DNA of 44,733 bases. Origin: UBA168 sp011055275 (GTDB taxonomy: Archaea > Thermoproteota > Thermoprotei_A > Marsarchaeales > UBA168). Position 1 is the stretch's first letter; every line of letters starts with the position of its first letter. Of the stretch, positions 7,361 through 15,021 are shown piece by piece. The stretch lies in assembly GCA_046635845.1 (NCBI GenBank), contig JAQQXN010000005.1. One strand, 5' to 3'. The translations under genes were made by a program, and so were the position numbers. The notes under the pieces were generated by a model that saw only the letters and a list, made by a program, of their open reading frames with translations, searched no databases and was not told the origin of the DNA.

Positions 7361-8308
7361 ATGAAGCTTGTTCTTTTTGAAGATGCGGCGAAGGGCATGG
7401 CCCCGCTTAACGACATCACACCGACTTATGACCTCGTTTTTGGCACAAAGAAGTTGCGCGATTTTTGGTCATCTAGGTTTCCTGAACTAGAACTGGAACT
7501 CGCAAGTAGATGGGAGAGGCCCTCTAAAAATGAGGACGATTTGCTTTTACTTAACAGCTTGGCGGTGGGGGTAGATGAGGAATTCTCCAAGGCGCTTGAC
7601 GCATTTGCTAAGGGAGACCTGCCAGAGGAAAAGGGGATGGTTGAGGGTAAAAGGTTGGTCTACGCGTACGTATCTAAGCGGGACGTGAAGGCAGTAATGC
7701 CCTTTATAAGTGGTTGGCTTGACGAGCAAGACGTCGGAGCAATTGGCCAAAAGGTAATGCCAATTAGGACTACCCACACGGTTTACGATGACCTAATGAA
7801 GCGGAACCAACCAAAAATACTTGTTGACACGGCTTGGGAGTTTCTTGCCAAATCCCTTGATGCCATATCCGCTCAGATTGGCGGGAACGGTTATTACGCT
7901 GGTGGTTCTGTTGGCTTGATAGGAAGCAAAATCGAGAACGGTACAGTGGCGTTTGGGCCAACGCGCGTGGTGAACTCGACGATAAAAAACTCCATCATAG
8001 CGGGACCAGCTGTGATTGAAAACTCATTTATAGAGAACAGTTACGTGGGAAGTTATACCATCATATCAAAAGCCCACGTTAAGGGACTAATAGGGGATTT
8101 GTGCGTGATCAGCGCCGACGTGATCAATGCAAGGGTTGGCAGCGGTTCTCTCATATTAAAGGAGCTCCAAAAGGACGTCAAGACCAACGCGAGATGGGGT
8201 GCTGAGGGCCTAGCTCCTGATGAGTTAGAAGTACGGCTAAAAAGCTTTTTCAAAGACAGCGAGCTCGCTTCCAGCTTCAAGCGGCTGCAAGGTTCCCTAT
8301 CAAGCTGA
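7361..8308 (+). CDS. GlmU-like putative sugar nucleotidyltransferase with left-handed beta-helix
   Basis: About 315 residues. The N-terminus (LVLFEDAA...LNDITPTYDLVFGTKKL) resembles the family of putative sugar nucleotidyltransferases described as alternative GlmU proteins. Residues from about 170 to 265 show hexapeptide-like repeats rich in I/V/G and N/S/E, as in left-handed beta-helix acyltransferases. The likely role is making an NDP-sugar or acetylating an amino-sugar phosphate for glycan synthesis, near the hexose-phosphate enzymes. The start ATG 7361 was chosen from the TATA spacing. Substrate unknown; the nucleotidyltransferase signature GxGxRM is not seen, so a catalytic or a regulatory role remains open. 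Confidence 0.65.
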   Translation: MKLVLFEDAAKGMAPLNDITPTYDLVFGTKKLRDFWSSRFPELELELASRWERPSKNEDDLLLLNSLAVGVDEEFSKALDAFAKGDLPEEKGMVEGKRLVYAYVSKRDVKAVMPFISGWLDEQDVGAIGQKVMPIRTTHTVYDDLMKRNQPKILVDTAWEFLAKSLDAISAQIGGNGYYAGGSVGLIGSKIENGTVAFGPTRVVNSTIKNSIIAGPAVIENSFIENSYVGSYTIISKAHVKGLIGDLCVISADVINARVGSGSLILKELQKDVKTNARWGAEGLAPDELEVRLKSFFKDSELASSFKRLQGSLSS

Positions 8309-8736
8309 TGCGCTCGAGGGTCCTCGTGCAATCGCTTCAAAAGCCGCTTTTCGACAAAAAGAGGGAACGGAACGGGTTAAAACGCGCGCAAGCGCCAAAA
8401 GTTCATGTAGAATATTGTTCACAGAACGCTCGGATAAGAGGTGCCTCTTTTGATAGGCGAACTACCGCTGCCTTACGGCTGGGCCTTCTGAAAGGCGTTG
8501 TTAGGACGTCCGCGCTACGATACCGATCAAAACAGGCGTTTTGGAAGTGAGCAAGTCGTAAAAGAATCGCCCCATGATCGCTAGTAATGAAGAACATGAT
8601 CTTCCTTAATTCGGTTTTCACGTGAAATACCCAGATATCTCAGTAAACGTAAAACATGGGAGCAGCAGGTTTGCTCGTGAGATGCAGCGCAGGCGTAACG
8701 TGTACAGTTCTGTAGGTCAAGTTTATAAGATGTAAA
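8309..8736. other. Intergenic stretch of about 430 bp without a supported gene
   Basis: Short open frames exist on both strands but none has family-like composition or a clear start signal. The region contains a perfect 12-bp palindrome (8616-8627) and, at the right end, the TATA-like TTTATAAG (8722-8729) serving the kinase gene at 8747. No tRNA, rRNA or convincing C/D-box pattern was found. Confidence 0.5.
8616..8627. repeat. Perfect 12-bp palindrome TTTCACGTGAAA
   Basis: A perfect dyad in non-coding DNA, about 95 bp upstream of the TATA box of the kinase gene. A related dyad (TTCACGCGTGAA) lies at 10051-10062. It could be an operator for a homodimeric regulator; no regulator is identified. 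Confidence 0.45.
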
Positions 8737-8746
8737 GGTGATTACC

Positions 8747-9685
8747 GTGTGCGACATTAGTGAGGGCATAGAGAAGCGGATTTCCTATTGGCTTTTTGAG
8801 ACGGCCAATTTATCCTTTGCAGGTTATAAGAGAATAAATGCTCATAGGCCTATATTTGAGTTTTACGATTCCAGTGGAAATTCGGTTGTAGTCAAACTTT
8901 ACGGCGCGGACCCGGTTGCAAGCGATGAGAAGGAAAGGCGTCTTAAAAAAGAATACGATGCCCTTGAATATTTGTGGGAGGCTGGTCTCGGTGCGGGCCG
9001 CTATCGCGTGGTTAAACCGCTTGGCTACAGCGTTGAACTGGGATACGCGTTGGCCGAAGAGAAAGCGCCTGGACTTAACTTGTTCGAAGATATAAGGCGG
9101 GCAATAAGGAACAAACAGGAATTATCGGAACAGTGCACTGACATGGCTTGGTTGCTTGCCAAGATACACTCGGTTAAGGCAGAGGCGGGGAAGTGGTGGA
9201 TACCTGACTGGCGGAGAAGGGTATTTGCGGCGCGCACAGGTTCCATGGAGACGGAGTTCATGGATGTGGGAAAGCTATGGGAGAGTGAGTTTCCGCTTCC
9301 GCTTCCAATCGTACCACTACACGGAGATCCGAATCCAACTAACTTTGCTCGCTATGGACTTACGCTTACGGCCTTCGACCTGCAGATGTATCATTACGGT
9401 TATCCCGTGGAAGACCTCGGGGAGTTTGCCGCAGAGCTGAAGTTCGCCTTTGAGCAGTACGCTGGAAATTCTGGCGAGGCCGAGAAGTACTTGAGTTCTT
9501 TTTTCAAAACTTATGCAGAGCGCGCCAGTTTGAGCTTTGAGGTGCTAACGGCTTACAACCCATTTTTTATGGGCCTTTGGGAACTTAACATGGCATCAAA
9601 CGTGTGGATGGGCCCAAAAAGGTCGTGGCTTATCAGAGAAGCCTCTAAATGCTGGCGGTCGGGCTTGCAATACCTTAAGAGATAA
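8747..9685 (+). CDS. Aminoglycoside phosphotransferase (APH)/choline-kinase-like protein
   Basis: A small-molecule kinase of the APH fold, about 312 residues. Visible are an N-lobe lysine in VVVKLYG, the catalytic-loop signature HGDPNPTNF near residue 200 (Brenner motif, catalytic Asp and metal-binding Asn), and the metal-binding Asp of AFDLQ shortly after. In archaea this family may phosphorylate sugars, choline-like compounds or nucleosides; the substrate cannot be predicted. GTG 8747 is preferred because a TATA-like TTTATAAG begins 25 nt upstream; GTG 8738 is also in frame. The 3' end overlaps the convergent Trm112-like gene by 11 bp. Confidence 0.7.
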   Translation: MCDISEGIEKRISYWLFETANLSFAGYKRINAHRPIFEFYDSSGNSVVVKLYGADPVASDEKERRLKKEYDALEYLWEAGLGAGRYRVVKPLGYSVELGYALAEEKAPGLNLFEDIRRAIRNKQELSEQCTDMAWLLAKIHSVKAEAGKWWIPDWRRRVFAARTGSMETEFMDVGKLWESEFPLPLPIVPLHGDPNPTNFARYGLTLTAFDLQMYHYGYPVEDLGEFAAELKFAFEQYAGNSGEAEKYLSSFFKTYAERASLSFEVLTAYNPFFMGLWELNMASNVWMGPKRSWLIREASKCWRSGLQYLKR

Positions 9686-9974
9686 GGTGTCGTTTCTCTG
9701 TGGCCTGCCAGCTCCTAGGTATGCCGTTTTCCTTAAAGTACTTCTCATAGCTCGCGTAAAACTCGTCGTCTTTTTTCTGGTCTCTCATGTTATCTGGAAG
9801 CATGACGGCTATCTCGTCTCTTATGGGATACCACCTACCGCAGTTCTGGCAGTGAAGTATGCCCTGCACTACCTTGTCATCGTTTTCCTGTATGGCAACG
9901 AGCTTTAAGGGATAATGTCCGCACATCGGGCAGGCCAATATGTCGATGAGCTTCTTTCTCAAGGTCCTTTCCAC
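9675..9974 (-). CDS. Trm112-like zinc protein (methyltransferase activator)
   Basis: Trm112 proteins bind and stabilise class I methyltransferases acting on tRNA, rRNA and translation factors. The 99-residue product has LIDILACPMCG at the N-terminus and the pattern GILHCQNCGRWYPIRDEIAVMLPDNM in the second half, a close match to the Trm112/UPF0434 family with a four-cysteine zinc site (CPMC and CQNC). It starts at GTG 9974. A TATA-like TTAAATA lies about 23 nt upstream on the minus strand. It ends inside the 3' end of the convergent kinase gene. Confidence 0.85.
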   Translation of the reverse strand: MERTLRKKLIDILACPMCGHYPLKLVAIQENDDKVVQGILHCQNCGRWYPIRDEIAVMLPDNMRDQKKDDEFYASYEKYFKENGIPRSWQATEKRHLIS

Positions 9975-10050
9975 TGAATTCTGAGCGGCTTATTTAAGTG
10001 CTTTGTAAGAGTGCCTTGAACATGCACTTCTAATTCGCGCCTTTTTTCTT

Positions 10051-10062
10051 TTCACGCGTGAA
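10051..10062. repeat. Perfect 12-bp palindrome TTCACGCGTGAA
   Basis: Lies in the non-coding gap between the Trm112-like gene and the DegT-type aminotransferase, and resembles the dyad at 8616-8627. A possible operator. Confidence 0.4.
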
Positions 10063-10221
10063 GGCGGAGGCAGGAGGAACACAATTATATCGAACTTGAC
10101 TTTTCGAAGATGCTTTTCTTTGCCTCACGCGGGCTGGCTCGCTTTTCGTGCTTTCATCCAGGAAAGCTCATTGAGCAATAGGTGCGCGTTCCTTTCGGTC
10201 AGAAATCTATCGCATTTTCAT

Positions 10222-10243
10222 AAGAGGATTTACCTATCCTCTT
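10222..10243. repeat. 8-bp inverted repeat upstream of the aminotransferase gene
   Basis: AAGAGGAT, six bases, then ATCCTCTT, perfectly complementary. It lies about 50-70 bp upstream of the preferred start, inside a 5' extension of the reading frame that is probably non-coding. It could be an operator or an RNA hairpin. Confidence 0.45.
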
Positions 10244-10293
10244 CAAAAGAACTTCCTTCCCTGAATCCCGTTAGAGTTAAATGCCGGGCAAAG

Positions 10294-11547
10294 ATGGCCT
10301 CGTCTAAAATGGAATCCGATAAGCCTGCCATACTCGGCGGAAAACCGGTGAGGAGCAGACCATTGCCTCACGGTGCTTACATAGATGAGGAAGACATAAG
10401 GGCAGTCACGGAGGTGCTTCGGTCTGGGAAGCTCTCCTCTTTATCCAACCCAATAGTTGAGGAATTTGAAAAAGCGTTTGCCGAATACGTTGGGACTAAG
10501 TACGCCATTGCGGTCAACTCGGGAACTGCTGCGCTTCACACGGCCCTCCAGGCCATGGGTGTGGGGCCAGGCGATGAAGTAGTGGTACCACCTTACACGT
10601 TTGTGTCCACAGCTACCTCAGTCATTCACGCTAACGCCATCCCCGTTTTTGCAGATGTGGAACTTTCCAGCTATAACCTGGATGCTGATTCCTTTGAGAA
10701 GAGCATAACCCAAAGGACTAAGGCGGTAATACCAGTGCATCTCTTTGGAAGACCAGCCGAAATGGACGCCATAATGGAAGTGGCCAGGCGTCACAACGTC
10801 ATGGTTCTCGAGGATGCGGCTCAAGCTCACGGGGCCACGTATAAGGGAAAAAAAGTCGGTACCTTCGGAAATGCAGCCATATTTAGCTTCTACGAGAGCA
10901 AGAATATGACAACTGGTGAAGGGGGCATGATCGTGACGGATGACGAGAAGATCGCGCAAAGGGCCCGGCTCATAAGGCAGCACGGCGAGCCATCTTGGTA
11001 CTATTACGTGGAACTGGGATATAACTATAGGATGCCGGCAATGGAGGCTGCGCTTGGTTTATCGCAGCTGAAAAAACTCGACAAGTTTAACTCTATTCGG
11101 CAGTCCAACGCGTCTTATTATAATTCCAAGCTTTCAAGGATAAAGGGCATAGTTGTCCCAAAGGCTCCCGATTACGTGAAGCATGTATATCACGTATATG
11201 CCCCGAGGTTTCTCGAAGAGGAGCTCGGGATATCGCCCAACTTAATGAGCAAGGCATTGGCGGCCGAAGGGATAAACCTGAGACCCATATACCCGCGTGC
11301 TCTTTACCTAGATCCGCTGTTTCAGGAGAAGAGGGTTAGGCCCAAGGGCTGTCCGTACTCCTGCCCGTATTACGGTATCGTACGCGATTACCCTCCAGGG
11401 CTGTGCCCAAACGTGGAGAAGTTAACAAAAGAGGTATTTTCGTTGCCCGTATCTCCCCTTGTAACGAAAGAAGACATAGACGATATTGTGGCCGCCGTAA
11501 ACAAGGTACTGGCATGGAAGGATGAGCTCGCAAAAATCGGGGCTTGA
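10294..11547 (+). CDS. DegT/DnrJ/EryC1/StrS-family aminotransferase
   Basis: PLP-dependent aminotransferase that usually makes amino-sugars on NDP-keto-sugars. About 417 residues. It has the family opening GGxPVRSRPLP, the substrate loop VNSGTAALHTAL, DAAQAHGA (PLP-contacting Asp), and the Schiff-base lysine in SKNMTTGEGG. Near residue 350 is a cysteine-bearing segment (GCPYSCPYYG and a third Cys). The frame is open from 10096, but that extension has no family sequence and contains an inverted repeat, so ATG 10294 is preferred; ATG 10309 is also possible. A TATA-like TTAAATG lies at 10277. Probably part of surface glycan synthesis. Confidence 0.85.
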   Translation: MASSKMESDKPAILGGKPVRSRPLPHGAYIDEEDIRAVTEVLRSGKLSSLSNPIVEEFEKAFAEYVGTKYAIAVNSGTAALHTALQAMGVGPGDEVVVPPYTFVSTATSVIHANAIPVFADVELSSYNLDADSFEKSITQRTKAVIPVHLFGRPAEMDAIMEVARRHNVMVLEDAAQAHGATYKGKKVGTFGNAAIFSFYESKNMTTGEGGMIVTDDEKIAQRARLIRQHGEPSWYYYVELGYNYRMPAMEAALGLSQLKKLDKFNSIRQSNASYYNSKLSRIKGIVVPKAPDYVKHVYHVYAPRFLEEELGISPNLMSKALAAEGINLRPIYPRALYLDPLFQEKRVRPKGCPYSCPYYGIVRDYPPGLCPNVEKLTKEVFSLPVSPLVTKEDIDDIVAAVNKVLAWKDELAKIGA

Positions 11548-11551
11548 GCCA

Positions 11552-12427
11552 CTATGGAGGGAAGGCTCTGAGTAGCAGCGGCTCCTGGCCATCCCACAGG
11601 GCGAAGGGAAATTGTTCCCTGAGCGTTGCAGCGGCCCAATTGCCCATGTGATCTATGCCTACCAGTGAAATTTCCTTCGAACGAGGCTCCCTTATGCGTA
11701 CCTCTTTAAGGGCTTCATCGAGGGCATCCTTAGCTGGTAGGTCTTTCATCAGCGTTACGGCCCTGTAGGTTAGCGCGTTTCTTATAGCTATTTCCCCCAC
11801 TCCTGTGGCTGCGGCAGCACCGTAACCGCTCCTAGCGTAAACCCCTGCCCCTATTATTGGGGTATCGCCTACTCTTCCGGGCATCTTGTAGGCCAGCCCA
11901 CTTGTAGAAGCTCCTGCGGCCAAATTCCCATTTGTGTCCATAGCCACCATTCCAACCGTGTCGTGGCTCACTTGGGCCCAATACCACGGATCAGGAGCTT
12001 CCCTCGTTGCCTTCATGGCTTCCTCCTTTGCTGCAGCCCATTGCTTGATCGCTTGTTCTGACGGCTTTGCGTCGACCCGCATGCCTAGAGCTTTGGCAAA
12101 CTTTCTTGCTCCCTCACCAACCAAGAGCACGTGAGGCGTTAGTTCCATTACCTTTCTTGCAAGGCTTATGGGGTGTTCAACTCCCTTGACGGCGGCAACC
12201 CCGCCAGCCCGTCCATCATCGCTCATTATAGAAGCGTCGAGTTCTACTTCTCCGTCTGTGTTTGGTAACCCCGATATGCCAACGCTTCTGATGCCAAGCG
12301 ACTCGACCGTCATTATCCCCAATTCGACCGCGTTGACAGCGGTCTCGCCGTTTTTCAGTTGATTCATGGCGGTTTTAACACCCTCAAGGCCGAACTCCCA
12401 AGTAGCTATAACTACGCATCTCGCCAT
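11552..12427 (-). CDS. Aspartylglucosaminidase (N4-(beta-N-acetylglucosaminyl)-L-asparaginase) family
   Basis: Ntn-hydrolase that cleaves the GlcNAc-Asn bond of N-glycopeptides, or the related isoaspartyl peptidase reaction. The 291 residues match the lysosomal enzyme family closely: TWEFG at the N-terminus, SVGISGLPNTDGEVELDA, ARKVMELTPHVLLVGEGA, then HDTVGMV with the autocatalytic nucleophile Thr157, and GRVGD with a substrate Arg. Cleavage before Thr157 would give alpha and beta chains. No signal peptide is seen, so it acts inside the cell. The ATG is probably leaderless (TATA-like CTTAATC about 25 nt upstream). L-asparaginase/isoaspartyl peptidase activity is the alternative. Confidence 0.82.
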   Translation of the reverse strand: MARCVVIATWEFGLEGVKTAMNQLKNGETAVNAVELGIMTVESLGIRSVGISGLPNTDGEVELDASIMSDDGRAGGVAAVKGVEHPISLARKVMELTPHVLLVGEGARKFAKALGMRVDAKPSEQAIKQWAAAKEEAMKATREAPDPWYWAQVSHDTVGMVAMDTNGNLAAGASTSGLAYKMPGRVGDTPIIGAGVYARSGYGAAAATGVGEIAIRNALTYRAVTLMKDLPAKDALDEALKEVRIREPRSKEISLVGIDHMGNWAAATLREQFPFALWDGQEPLLLRAFPP

Positions 12428-12476
12428 TTTCAGGAATGGCGTCGCCTTGCGATTAAGGCTTTCGGTAAAGCTTACT

Positions 12477-13139
12477 TCAGATCAGGTGAGCAAAGTTCAC
12501 GGTTCTGCAAAGCCACGCCGCGGTAGGCAACAAGGCATCTGGCTTCAGCGCCATTATGACGTCAAGCTTTCCTATTCCACCGGACACCGTTATGAATGAA
12601 GGAATGCCTGCGTTTTTGGCAGCCACTACGTCGAGTTCGGTATCACCCACGTATATGGCGTTTTCAGCGCTTACGTCAAGTTTCTTCAGTACCTCAATGA
12701 GCATGTCTGGCTCGGGCTTTTCCTTTATGGTGCCATCTGCGCATACCGTGGCGTCCACGAGACTGTCCATACCGGTCCATCTTAACGACTGTTCAAGTAT
12801 CTCGCGCGTAGTATTCGTGGCTACTCCTATGGCAATTCCCGCCTTCTTCAGTTTCTCTAGGCATTGAATTATGCCCGGAAAGGGTTTTGTGTACTTTTTC
12901 ATGTAATGATCTATATAGCTGGCATCTATCTTCGCGATATACCTTTTGTGTTGCGATTCCGAAACGCCCATTTTCGATAGGATCTGCGTTGGGCTCATTC
13001 CCAAGAGCTCTACGGCATCGTTAAGAGTTGCCTCTAAGTGACCAAATTCTTTCAGTATATCCAAGTTCTGATGTATGAAGGCCTCTCTGGAGTCAAGGAG
13101 AGTTCCGTCTAAGTCGAATACCACGGCCTCAACGTGCAA
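12477..13139 (-). CDS. HAD-superfamily phosphatase, phosphoglycolate phosphatase-like
   Basis: A 220-residue haloacid-dehalogenase fold hydrolase. Motif I is VFDLDGTLLDS (nucleophile Asp), motif II is in GVATNTT, motif III is the Lys of KEKPEPDM, and motif IV is VGDTELDVVAAKNAG. A helical cap lies between motifs I and II, as in Gph and PpaX enzymes. The likely substrate is a small phosphoester such as 2-phosphoglycolate; this is inference. TTG 13139 is probably leaderless, since a TATA-like GCATAAATT lies about 28 nt upstream on the minus strand; GTG 13124 is an alternative. Divergent from gatC. Confidence 0.8.
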   Translation of the reverse strand: MHVEAVVFDLDGTLLDSREAFIHQNLDILKEFGHLEATLNDAVELLGMSPTQILSKMGVSESQHKRYIAKIDASYIDHYMKKYTKPFPGIIQCLEKLKKAGIAIGVATNTTREILEQSLRWTGMDSLVDATVCADGTIKEKPEPDMLIEVLKKLDVSAENAIYVGDTELDVVAAKNAGIPSFITVSGGIGKLDVIMALKPDALLPTAAWLCRTVNFAHLI

Positions 13140-13280
13140 TGGAACCAGACATCATAACGCGCCATGCAATTTATGCCTTGCTGGGCAAACCCTGCGATTG
13201 ACGACGCGATGGAGCGCTTGGCAATAATATGTTCTGCAAAACGCCAGCGCAAAGCACTTATGTCGCTCTAGTACGTTATT

Positions 13281-13562
13281 ATGCCGAAAGTCACTGAGGA
13301 TGTTGTGAAGCGCGTGGCGTTCCTCTCTAGGATAAGTCTCAAAGATGATGAAGTTTCTACTTTTGTCTCTCAGTTTAACTCGATTTTGGATTACTTCTCG
13401 ATCATAGCATCCCAAGACCTTCCTTCACCGTCACCCACTGACAGGTTGGTTGATATAAGAAACGTATTCAGGGATGATGTTGTCTATGTTCACGATGATG
13501 ACCTTTCGGTTATATTTCCAAACAAAGAAGGTAGGTACATAAAGGCACCGAAGATAGTGTGA
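13281..13562 (+). CDS. gatC: Asp-tRNA(Asn)/Glu-tRNA(Gln) amidotransferase subunit C
   Basis: GatC is the small belt subunit that stabilises GatA and contacts GatB. The 93-residue product has the expected N-terminal helices (VKRVAFLSRISLKDDE...FNSILDYFSII) and the extended C-terminal arm. It is the first gene of gatCAB, with gatA 7 nt downstream. A TATA-like CTTATG lies about 23 nt upstream, so the ATG is close to the transcription start. Confidence 0.9.
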   Translation: MPKVTEDVVKRVAFLSRISLKDDEVSTFVSQFNSILDYFSIIASQDLPSPSPTDRLVDIRNVFRDDVVYVHDDDLSVIFPNKEGRYIKAPKIV

Positions 13563-13569
13563 AAGCTAA

Positions 13570-15021
13570 ATGGAAGCGTTTTCAATCGCGGATAAGGTAA
13601 GGAGAGGAGAGCTATCTGCTCAAGAGGTTATGGGAAAGTACATTGATTTGATATCGCGCTGGGAACCAAAGATACATGCCTTTCTTTACGTTGACGAGAA
13701 AGGTGCTTTGGAAAGGGCCCGTCAGATAGACGACCTGGTTAAAAAGGGAGTGGATCCCGGGCGGTTAGCAGGAGTTCCTGTTGCCGTTAAAGATAACATA
13801 GCTGTCAAGGGAATGCCCTTGACCTGTGCGAGTAAAATACTCAGCGGATATGTATCTCCTTATGATGCTACGGTCGTGTCTAAGCTTCGCCAAGCTGGGT
13901 CAATAATCGTGGGAAAGACGAACCTGGACGAGTTTGCCATGGGAAGCAGCACGGAGTACAGCGCGTTTGGCCCCACAAGGAACCCTTGGGACTTGGAAAG
14001 GGTGCCGGGAGGAAGCAGCGGTGGAAGCGGGGCGGCCGTCGCATCGGGCGAGGTTCCCATAGCGCTCGGCAGCGATACAGGAGGTTCGGTAAGATGCCCC
14101 GCCAGTTTCACGGGTGTTTACGGCCTTAAGCCAACTTACGGGCTTGTTAGTCGGTACGGGCTTGTGGCTTTCTCAAATAGCATTGAGGTAATCGGGGGTT
14201 TCTCGACTACAGCTAAAGACATGGAGTTGCTTTTCTCGGTAATCAGGAACTCCGATGCTCCTGATCCTATGGATCAGACCAGCGTGTTTTCTGACCCAAC
14301 GTCGTTTCCTGGCCTAAGGGGAATGCGCGTTGGGTTGCTTAAGGAGACGGTGGGGGAAGGCGCAGAACCCGAGGTGGTCAAGGCGACGTATGCCTTTGCT
14401 GAAGCGCTTCGGGAAGCTGGCGCCTTGGTAGATGAGGTATCCATCCCCGATCTCTCGCTGGCGCTGCCGGCCTACTACCTTTTGACCTCCGCGGAGGCGA
14501 GCAGTAATCTCGCCAGATATGACGGCATAAGGTACGGCATGCCTTGCCCTCTGGATGCCAAGGACTGGAACGAGGCCTACTCTAAGGTAAGGGGCGAGGG
14601 GTTTGGACCAGAGGTCAAGAGAAGGATTATGATGGGCTCTTTCGCGTTGAGCTCTGGCTACTATGATGCGTACTACCTTAAGGCGGTTGCGGCGAGGAGC
14701 AAGATAAGGCAGGAAATGCTTAAGGTTCTCAACGATTTTCAATTCCTCATCGGTCCAACCAACCCCACGACGGCCCCGAAACTCGGAGAAAGGATAACCG
14801 ATCCTTTGTCCATGTACTTGCTGGACCTTGACACGGTTCCAGTGAACTTGGCTGGGATTCCCGCGTTGTCGATACCATTTGGAAAGTCGTCGTCTGGTAT
14901 GCCCATAGGCGTGCAGCTGATGTCTTCTCCTCTTAGGGATGATTGGGTAATTAAGGCCGCTGAGGAGCTCGAGGCCATGGGTAGGGTCGAGATGGCGTCA
15001 AAGGTGGCAACCGTTGAGTGA
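13570..15021 (+). CDS. gatA: Asp-tRNA(Asn)/Glu-tRNA(Gln) amidotransferase subunit A
   Basis: GatA is the amidase that releases ammonia from Gln or Asn for transfer to Asp-tRNA(Asn) or Glu-tRNA(Gln). It has 483 residues with the amidase-signature catalytic triad Lys74 (VAVKDN), cis-Ser149 (GGSSGGS) and nucleophile Ser173 (SDTGGSVR). The spacing is identical to that of the well-studied bacterial enzyme (79/154/178). It begins at ATG 13570 just after gatC, and its last codons overlap gatB. In archaea GatCAB usually serves Asn-tRNA formation, while GatDE makes Gln-tRNA. Confidence 0.95.
   Translation: MEAFSIADKVRRGELSAQEVMGKYIDLISRWEPKIHAFLYVDEKGALERARQIDDLVKKGVDPGRLAGVPVAVKDNIAVKGMPLTCASKILSGYVSPYDATVVSKLRQAGSIIVGKTNLDEFAMGSSTEYSAFGPTRNPWDLERVPGGSSGGSGAAVASGEVPIALGSDTGGSVRCPASFTGVYGLKPTYGLVSRYGLVAFSNSIEVIGGFSTTAKDMELLFSVIRNSDAPDPMDQTSVFSDPTSFPGLRGMRVGLLKETVGEGAEPEVVKATYAFAEALREAGALVDEVSIPDLSLALPAYYLLTSAEASSNLARYDGIRYGMPCPLDAKDWNEAYSKVRGEGFGPEVKRRIMMGSFALSSGYYDAYYLKAVAARSKIRQEMLKVLNDFQFLIGPTNPTTAPKLGERITDPLSMYLLDLDTVPVNLAGIPALSIPFGKSSSGMPIGVQLMSSPLRDDWVIKAAEELEAMGRVEMASKVATVE

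Noticed and set aside
8403..8621. A 72-residue minus-strand frame in the gap before the kinase gene, and an 80-residue plus-strand frame beside it.
   Set aside because: No start signal or recognisable pattern, and the two frames overlap; likely chance.
10096..10293. The aminotransferase frame is open 198 bp further upstream.
   Set aside because: The extra residues lack family similarity, are Ser/Arg/Phe rich and cover an inverted repeat; the family start is near ATG 10294.
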